Assembly (NCBI GenBank): GCA_003151665.1
Contig: PLYD01000207.1
Span: 1-10,541, forward strand
From: Candidatus Dormiibacterota bacterium
GTDB lineage: Bacteria > Chloroflexota > Dormibacteria > Dormibacterales > Dormibacteraceae
Length of the DNA stretch: 10,541 nucleotides
Direction: 5' to 3'
This document shows positions 5,632-10,541 of the stretch, piece after piece. The position numbers were made by a program, and so were the translations under genes. Position 1 is the first letter of the stretch. The number at the start of each line of letters is the position of its first letter. The notes below the pieces were generated by a model. That model saw only the letters and a program-made list of their open reading frames with translations, ran no database searches and was not told the origin of the DNA.

Positions 5632-5982
5632 TGCCGGCGCGAGTCCCCAGGTCCAAAAGAGTATCGGCCGAAACCAGCCCAAGGTGTCTGAGGACCCTCT
5701 CGCGGTTTTCTAGAACACGTGAGCACCTTGCCCCGCGCTAGGTGCACGGGCACGCCAAGACATCGCCTTCCACCTCCACGTGGGTCCGAGTCCGCCCCCG
5801 CGCCTAGCCAGATCGGTGTCTAGGTCGAGGTGGGGAGGAGGAGAGCGCACGGGCCCTCGACGCGATGAATACGGGGCAGGCTGCGCTGACCTGGCTCAGC
5901 GCGGGGTCGGGATCGGATCGATCAGGGCCGTGACTTGTTGGCGGATGGTGTTCCGGCCACCGGGGTGGGGATTAGGTATAGA

Positions 5983-6027
5983 CGCAGCTGATCCTGGAAT
6001 CTAGCTGCGCCGGGCTGGTGCCCCCGG
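5983..6027 (-). terminator. Candidate hairpins downstream of the export operon
   Basis: Two stems lie 40-85 nt beyond the permease stop on the minus strand: CGCAGCT (5983-5989) with AGCTGCG (6003-6009), and CCGGG (6010-6014) with CCCGG (6023-6027). No T-run is seen, so Rho-independent termination is only possible. Confidence 0.3.
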
Positions 6028-6066
6028 ACGCTGGCACGCGAACACCATCGTCCCGATCCAGCCGTG

Positions 6067-7272
6067 TCACATGTTCCACAGGGCTTGAGTGGGTGACATG
6101 CGCGCGGCGCGCAGTGCGGGCATGAGCCCGGCGACGGCGCCGATCACAAGCGAGGCGGCGAAGCCGCCGGCCCAGGCTTCGGTGGGGATGACGATGGCCC
6201 AGCCTTTGGTGTAGGCGTAGACGGCCGTCGACACGACGCCGATGGCAACCCCGACCGCGCCGCCAAGCAGTCCGAGGAGGACGGCTTCGGAGAGGAACTG
6301 GGTACGGATGTGGCCTTTGGTAGCGCCTAGGGCGCGGCGCAGTCCGATCTCGGAGCGGCGTTCGAGGACTGAGATGATCATGATGTTGGCGACGCCGACC
6401 GCACCGACCAAGAGGGCGACCGCGCCGAGTCCGAGGAACAGGCTGTTGAGGGCACCCTTGGCCTCGGCTTGAGCAACGAGGGCGGAGGAGGGTTGGCTGA
6501 CGTTGACCCCGCTCGGGTTCTCAGGGTTGGCGGTGGCGGCCAGGAGGTCATCGACGGCGTTGACCCGGTCGTTCTGGGCCCGCAGGTAGATGGTGGAGGG
6601 ATGGCCGTCGAAGCCCAGATACTTCTCTGCGGCGGGGTAGCCGACCAGGACGGAGGAGTCGATGGCGGAGACCAGCACTGCCGGTCTCAGGATGCCTGCG
6701 ACGTAGAACCATTGACCGCCGACCCAGATCCGCTCGCCGGGGTAGATTCGGTCGATCCCGAGCCGCTGCGCGGCAGCCGCGCCGAGCACGGCGACTGGTT
6801 CTTGGGCGGTGGCCGCGTTGAGGTAGTGGCCCTGGGCGACGCTGGTGGCGACCACCGGGAGGAGGTCGAGAGATGCGGCTTGAACGGTCAGGGCGTTGGT
6901 GTTACCGAAGGGGATGTAGGGGTTGCGGTAGGCGGGGGCGCCGCTGACCGCTCCGGTGGTCTGCACCTCCTGCACACCGCTGATACGCCCAATCATGGCC
7001 GGCGCCGTGGTAGGCAGCTCCGCGGTGCCACCGGTGAAGCTCTGCCCGTTGCTGACGGTGAGCAGGTTGGTGCCGAGCTGGTTGATCTCGTTGAGCAGGC
7101 CTGCCTCGGACGAGGCGGACAGGCCGAGCACGGCGACGATAGCGGCCACACCGATAGCGATACCGAGAGCGGACAGCCCGGCCCGCAACTTCCGGGTGCG
7201 CAGTCCCACGCTCGAGAGCCGGGCCAGGTCGGACAGCTGCAACCGTCTCCGGCTCAGGGTTGCGGCGGTCAT
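6067..7272 (-). CDS. MacB/FtsX-type ABC transporter permease
   Basis: This 401-residue protein has the MacB-like layout: cytoplasmic N-terminus, first membrane helix at ~30-52, a large extracytoplasmic domain at ~55-270, then three helices at ~276-302, ~327-352 and ~367-386. ERRSEIGLRRALGATKGHIRTQFLSEA (304-330) is the typical FtsX-family coupling segment that contacts the ATPase, and the protein ends PALRAARMSPTQALWNM. In the family such permeases do not form a classical pore but transmit ATP-driven motion to extracytoplasmic partners, exporting or extracting peptides, antibiotics or lipids. It is the last gene of the operon, and its ATG overlaps the ATPase stop (ATGA, 7269-7272). Substrate unknown. 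Confidence 0.92.
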   Translation of the reverse strand: MTAATLSRRRLQLSDLARLSSVGLRTRKLRAGLSALGIAIGVAAIVAVLGLSASSEAGLLNEINQLGTNLLTVSNGQSFTGGTAELPTTAPAMIGRISGVQEVQTTGAVSGAPAYRNPYIPFGNTNALTVQAASLDLLPVVATSVAQGHYLNAATAQEPVAVLGAAAAQRLGIDRIYPGERIWVGGQWFYVAGILRPAVLVSAIDSSVLVGYPAAEKYLGFDGHPSTIYLRAQNDRVNAVDDLLAATANPENPSGVNVSQPSSALVAQAEAKGALNSLFLGLGAVALLVGAVGVANIMIISVLERRSEIGLRRALGATKGHIRTQFLSEAVLLGLLGGAVGVAIGVVSTAVYAYTKGWAIVIPTEAWAGGFAASLVIGAVAGLMPALRAARMSPTQALWNM

Positions 7273-8096
7273 GACGGGTCCTCGCCGGCGGGCAGCTCAG
7301 CCTGGGGTCCTGAGATAGGAGGTTCGGCAAAGGGGGCGAATGGGTGGAGCCGCCCGTCGGCTCCCGCGGCGGGGCCGGTGTCGGACAGGATGAGGCCGTC
7401 GAGGATCTCGACTTTGCGGGACATCCGCTCGGCGATGACGTGGTCGTGGGTGATGACCACGATGGTCGAGCCGGCCCGGTGGAGCTGGTCGATCAGGGCC
7501 AGGATGGATTGCCCGTTCGCCTGGTCGAGGTTCCCGGTCGGCTCGTCAGCGAGCACGATGGCGGGCTGGCCGACCAGGGCCCGGGCGATGGCGACCCGTT
7601 GGCGTTGCCCACCCGAGAGCTGGGTGGGACGGGCATGGGGGCGCTGGGCGAGGCCGACCAGGTCCAGGGCGTCGAGCGCGCGCCGGCGGCGCTGCTTGAG
7701 GGGGATGCCGGCGTAGAGGAGCCCGTCGGCGACGTTGTCCAAGACGGTGGCGTGCTCGGCCAGGAAGAACTGTTGGAAGATGAACCCGATCCGGGTGGCC
7801 CGTAGGTAGGCCACGTCGTCGTCGGCCATTGTTGCGACGTCTAACCCGGTGATCCGCACCCGGCCGCTGGTGGGCCGGTCGAGGGTCCCCATCAGTTGCA
7901 GCAAGGTGGTCTTGCCCGACCCCGACGGGCCGACGATCCCGACCAGCTCCCCCTGGCCGATGGTGAGATTCACCCCGCGCAGGGCCTGGACGGGCGGCTC
8001 GCCGGGATAGTGCTTGGTCACGTCGTGCACATCGAGCACCGGCACCCCTGCACCGCCCCCGTTGTTGTCGGGTGGGGGTGGCAGCGTGTAGGTCAT
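7269..8096 (-). CDS. MacB/LolD-type ABC transporter ATPase
   Basis: This 275-residue cytoplasmic ATPase carries all motifs: Walker A GPSGSGKTT (56-64), Q-loop at Gln108 (IFQQF), signature LSGGQRQR (160-167), Walker B IVLADEP (180-186) and the switch His in THDH (217). The extended PTGNLDQANGQSIL segment is typical of the MacB/LolD branch that pairs with FtsX-like permeases. It has a Pro/Gly-rich N-terminal tail (residues 3-17) and an extra ~35-residue C-terminal tail. ATG 8096 overlaps the adaptor stop (ATGA), and its own stop overlaps the permease start, so the three products are probably made in balanced amounts. Confidence 0.95.
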   Translation of the reverse strand: MTYTLPPPPDNNGGGAGVPVLDVHDVTKHYPGEPPVQALRGVNLTIGQGELVGIVGPSGSGKTTLLQLMGTLDRPTSGRVRITGLDVATMADDDVAYLRATRIGFIFQQFFLAEHATVLDNVADGLLYAGIPLKQRRRRALDALDLVGLAQRPHARPTQLSGGQRQRVAIARALVGQPAIVLADEPTGNLDQANGQSILALIDQLHRAGSTIVVITHDHVIAERMSRKVEILDGLILSDTGPAAGADGRLHPFAPFAEPPISGPQAELPAGEDPS

Positions 8097-9238
8097 GTCG
8101 TCGGGACCACCACTTGCTGGCCGGCGGCCAGCCCCGAGCCGCTGACCTGCACCAGCCCGTCAGCGTCGTCGAACAGTCCGAGCGAGACCGGCACGAGATG
8201 GTTGATCCCCCCAGCGTTGACGACCTCGACGGCGTAGCCACCCCCGGACTGGGCCAGCAGCGCGGTCACTGGCACCGCCAGGGCGCTGGGCACGGTGGCG
8301 GTGGTGATACCGACCCGCACCGGGGCCTGATCCCACGTGCCCGTGGCGGCCGGGTCGGAGGGGGTGACGTCCACGGTGATGGTCGGTGTTGTGCTCCCCG
8401 AAGAGCAGGTGTCCGTTCCCGGCGCCGCGGAGCTGGAGTTCGACCTGCCGGACCCGGAACTCGATGGGCAGGTGGCGATCGCCCCGACCGAGGAGACGAC
8501 ACCTGGGGTGGTCTTGTTGTTGGGCAGGGTGATGGTCACCGTGTCCCCGACCGCCACCTCGGTCTGTTGCGAGGCGACCAACGCCACCTGCACGATCCGA
8601 GTGGTCGAGGTGGCCTGCATCACCGTCTCGCCGGTCTGGGTGTTGCCCCCTAGCTCGGCTGACATCGTCGTCACCCGCACTGCGGTGGGTTCGAACACCG
8701 CTTGGCCGAGAGTCAGCGTGCCGGTCTGGGTCATCCCTAGAGCGGCCTGAAGCTTCTCCACGGCCGTGGTGGTGGCAGACCAGAAGGAGGCGTAGGTTGG
8801 GCCGAGCTGAGCCGAGGTGGCATAGCCGAGCGCGACCAGGTCCGCTTTGAGTTCAGCCACGTCGGCGCCGCTCGCACCGGTCGAAAGGGTCCGATAGGCC
8901 GGTGTCAAGCCATACAACAACACCACCGGGCTATCGTTCACCCGGTAGAGCACCTGACCCTGAGAGATCACCTGTCCGAGAGCGGGCAGCTTGGTGTATG
9001 TGCCTTGGGCATGGTTGATCACGGAGTACGGCGAGCCGTCCGATTGGGCCAAGTAGGTCAGGGTCCCATCCACGGAGACCACGGCCGAGAGCTTCACCAT
9101 TTCCACGTTCGCGGTGTTCGCCCGCGGCTCCTGCGTGGCCGGGGTCGCCTGCTTCGCACCGTACCTGACGACCACGCCGGCGGTCGCGATGACGGCAACC
9201 AGGACGGCCGCTCCGGCCAACACCCACGACTTCCGCAT
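8093..9238 (-). CDS. MacA-like membrane-fusion adaptor with peptidoglycan-binding domain
   Basis: This 381-residue protein starts at ATG 9238 inside TGATG, the stop-start overlap with the lipoprotein gene; the longer frame to 9703 only overlaps that gene out of frame. Residues 5-25 form an uncleaved membrane anchor. Residues ~45-115 form a lipoyl/barrel half (VVSVDGTLTYLAQSDGSPYSVI, LGQVISQGQVLYRVND). Residues ~117-183 are a PG_binding_1-like domain (GASGADVAELKADLVALGYA... FWSATTTAVEKLQAALGMTQTGTLTLGQAVF) inserted where Gram-negative MacA has a helical hairpin. The beta-barrel and membrane-proximal parts follow (~213-381). A Ser/Gly-rich insert with Cys257 and Cys278 interrupts the barrel region. 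It should link the permease to the cell wall on the outer face of the membrane. Confidence 0.88.
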   Translation of the reverse strand: MRKSWVLAGAAVLVAVIATAGVVVRYGAKQATPATQEPRANTANVEMVKLSAVVSVDGTLTYLAQSDGSPYSVINHAQGTYTKLPALGQVISQGQVLYRVNDSPVVLLYGLTPAYRTLSTGASGADVAELKADLVALGYATSAQLGPTYASFWSATTTAVEKLQAALGMTQTGTLTLGQAVFEPTAVRVTTMSAELGGNTQTGETVMQATSTTRIVQVALVASQQTEVAVGDTVTITLPNNKTTPGVVSSVGAIATCPSSSGSGRSNSSSAAPGTDTCSSGSTTPTITVDVTPSDPAATGTWDQAPVRVGITTATVPSALAVPVTALLAQSGGGYAVEVVNAGGINHLVPVSLGLFDDADGLVQVSGSGLAAGQQVVVPTT

Positions 9239-9768
9239 CACGGGCCACTCACACCCGCCGCCGCCGCGAAGCCGCGGCACTTCTGCAGCGAGGCGCTGAA
9301 CCCCGGATCGCTCCGAGGATTCTTCCCTGCCATGGATGGGATTCGAGTCGTGTCGATGAGGGGGCCATTTGCGGTGGGATCCGGGAAGTCCGGCACGCCG
9401 TTGTCGCGCATGCACTGGGCAAACTTGAGGGCCGCCTCCTGCTGCTGGGCGCTCCTCGTGTTGCCCATGAACCCCGGTGGCTCCAGGTCCTTGCACGCGC
9501 TGATGGCCTGCTGGAACGTCGCGGAGTTCGGGTCCAGCGACGTGCCGTTCACTACCTCGATGGTGAGCGCGCCGGACGCGTCCGGGTCCGGGAAGTCGGG
9601 CACGCCGTTGGCGCGCATGCACTGGGCGAACTTCACCGCCTGCTGCACATTGGCGGCGGTATTGCTGGCGCCGCTGGTCGCGGCCGGTGCGTTCGAACCG
9701 CACGCGCTGATCAGGGCGACCATCGCGATCGTGGCAAGGGCGGCCACCGGCCGTGGCGTTCTACTCAT
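9238..9768 (-). CDS. Lipoprotein with two FAQCMRxNGVPDFPDP repeats
   Basis: This 176-residue protein has an N-terminal signal (RTPRPVAALATIAMVALISAC) with lipobox ISAC, so Cys23 would carry the lipid and the protein sits on the outer face of the membrane. Two homologous halves follow. One is QAVKFAQCMRANGVPDFPDP... ISACKD (Cys50, Cys92) and the other is AALKFAQCMRDNGVPDFPDP... LQKCRG (Cys119, Cys164). Each half has one Cys in the motif and one about 42-45 residues later, suggesting one disulfide per repeat. The family is common in actinobacteria but its function is unknown to me. As first gene of the export operon it may be a substrate-binding or delivery partner. GGAGG (9773-9777 complement) lies four bases before ATG. 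Confidence 0.85.
   Translation of the reverse strand: MSRTPRPVAALATIAMVALISACGSNAPAATSGASNTAANVQQAVKFAQCMRANGVPDFPDPDASGALTIEVVNGTSLDPNSATFQQAISACKDLEPPGFMGNTRSAQQQEAALKFAQCMRDNGVPDFPDPTANGPLIDTTRIPSMAGKNPRSDPGFSASLQKCRGFAAAAGVSGP
9380..9426 (-). repeat. 47-nt direct repeat inside the lipoprotein gene, copy 2
   Basis: Encodes the second FAQCMRDNGVPDFPD motif. It matches 9587-9633 at 44 of 47 bases, much closer than the rest of the two halves. Confidence 0.85.
9587..9633 (-). repeat. 47-nt direct repeat inside the lipoprotein gene, copy 1
   Basis: Encodes the first FAQCMRANGVPDFPD motif; partner of 9380-9426, 207 nt apart (a whole number of codons). Confidence 0.85.
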
Positions 9769-9796
9769 GTTTCCTCCCGGCGTGTGGTGATTGCGT

Positions 9797-9822
9797 TGAC
9801 ACCAGCTCTGTGCCCAGTGTCA
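9797..9822. promoter_or_regulatory. Inverted repeat in the divergent promoter region
   Basis: TGACAC (9797-9802) and GTGTCA (9817-9822) are exact inverted repeats 14 nt apart. They lie about 30 nt before the lipoprotein start, where a promoter or operator of that operon would be expected. TTGACA at 9796-9801 overlaps the left arm but has no good partner -10 box. Confidence 0.35.
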
Positions 9823-9876
9823 CTGCTGCATCGCCTTGGATCGTGCGCAGGGTTTGTGCTGGTTCGCTGCAGGTCA

Positions 9877-9893
9877 TGCCTCCAGTAAAGGCA
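9877..9893. promoter_or_regulatory. Short dyad in the divergent promoter region
   Basis: TGCCT (9877-9881) and AGGCA (9889-9893) form a 5-bp dyad with a 7-nt centre between the two divergent genes. It could be an operator half-pair or a small hairpin; evidence is weak. Confidence 0.2.
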
Positions 9894-9923
9894 GCGTGCT
9901 GTTGCCAGGGCGTATGGGGTTTT

Positions 9924-9947
9924 CGATATGCCAGCGATATGCGCCAG
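9924..9947 (+). promoter_or_regulatory. Direct repeat, likely response-regulator operator
   Basis: CGATATGCCAG at 9924-9934 is followed immediately by CGATATGCGCCAG at 9935-9947, so the repeats start 11 bp apart. OmpR/PhoB-type regulators typically bind tandem sites with about 11-bp spacing, and such a gene starts just downstream, so autoregulation is plausible. A possible -35 (TTGCCA, 9902-9907) with a weak -10 (CGATAT, 9924-9929) would place RNA polymerase over the repeats. Confidence 0.45.
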
Positions 9948-9972
9948 CACGTAGCATCGGAGCATCCGTGTC

Positions 9973-10541
<569 letters not shown>

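Larger units (their letters stand above)
5145..6066. other. 922-nt non-coding stretch carrying a phased inverted repeat array
   Basis: I find no credible gene. Open frames at 5154-5345, 5364-5741 and 5780-6004 lack family motifs and cross the 10-bp repeats, which cannot be codon-periodic. Contents from left to right are: a small hairpin after the AhpD-like gene (TGCTC 5147-5151 with GAGCA 5156-5160); an 18-bp palindrome (5285-5302); a degenerate copy of the array core (5317-5334); direct repeats, inverted 10-bp arrays and a central hairpin (5399-5631); about 310 nt without recognisable structure; and several inverted repeats before the end of the permease gene. Confidence 0.7.

Noticed and set aside
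5364..5741. 125-residue open frame in the gap
   Set aside because: It runs through the phased repeat and hairpin, has no family motif and no ribosome site.
5900..6003. Transposase C-terminal remnant on the minus strand
   Set aside because: The frame ending RNTIRQQVTALIDPIPTPR looks protein-like but I recognise no family, and there is no start or adjoining domain.
6469..7716. Long plus-strand open frame opposite the ABC transporter genes
   Set aside because: Gly/Asp-rich low-complexity translation, antisense to two unmistakable transporter genes; a high-GC mirror frame.
9238..9703. N-terminal extension of the adaptor gene
   Set aside because: The extension is the lipoprotein gene read in another frame; ATG 9238 is followed by a proper membrane anchor.

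Overview
The window is high-GC DNA with densely packed, often overlapping genes. It most likely comes from an actinobacterial (or closely related high-GC Gram-positive) chromosome. Support for this is the mycobacterial-type 7Fe ferredoxin, the actinobacterial style of the lipoprotein/adaptor/ATPase/permease export operon, and the OmpR-type regulator carrying a VLDRDVPG phosphoacceptor motif. The species cannot be named from the sequence alone.

Left part (1-3737, + strand): a compact gene run. It starts with the C-terminal part of a polytopic membrane protein cut by the window edge. Then come a MIP18/DUF59 Fe-S assembly factor, a small DUF2249 protein, a cupin-hemerythrin (HHE) fusion, a 7Fe ferredoxin, an OsmC-DUF2249 fusion and a sulfite-oxidase-like molybdopterin protein. 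The first six genes overlap or lie at most 12 nt apart, so they look like one transcription unit. The mix of di-iron, Fe-S, redox-thiol and molybdenum functions suggests handling of reactive nitrogen, oxygen or sulfur species, possibly as an accessory set to nitrogen-oxide respiration. That role is inference.

Middle part (3738-6066): a DUF488 gene, a gene-poor stretch containing a duplicated DUF488 3' end, and an AhpD-like carboxymuconolactone decarboxylase gene. About 920 nt without a convincing gene follow. Inside that gap (5399-5631) lies the most unusual structure of the window. Two arrays of a GGACGT-type motif repeated every 10 bp face each other in inverted orientation, exactly centred on a hairpin. 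The hairpin looks like the anticodon arm of a selenocysteine tRNA (7-nt loop CTTCAAA, anticodon TCA). A related direct repeat flanks the whole on both sides. It resembles an attachment site of an integrative element, or a large cooperative protein-binding site.

Right part (6067-9768, - strand): a four-gene operon reading leftward. It encodes a lipoprotein with two similar FAQCMRxNGVPDFPDP repeats, a MacA-like membrane-fusion adaptor with a peptidoglycan-binding domain, a MacB-type ATPase and a MacB/FtsX-type permease. Each gene overlaps the next by a few bases. Diverging from it is an OmpR/PhoB-type response regulator (from about 9973, cut by the window end). The 204-nt region between them carries an 11-bp-spaced direct repeat of the kind bound by such regulators. 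The regulator probably controls the export operon, itself, or both.
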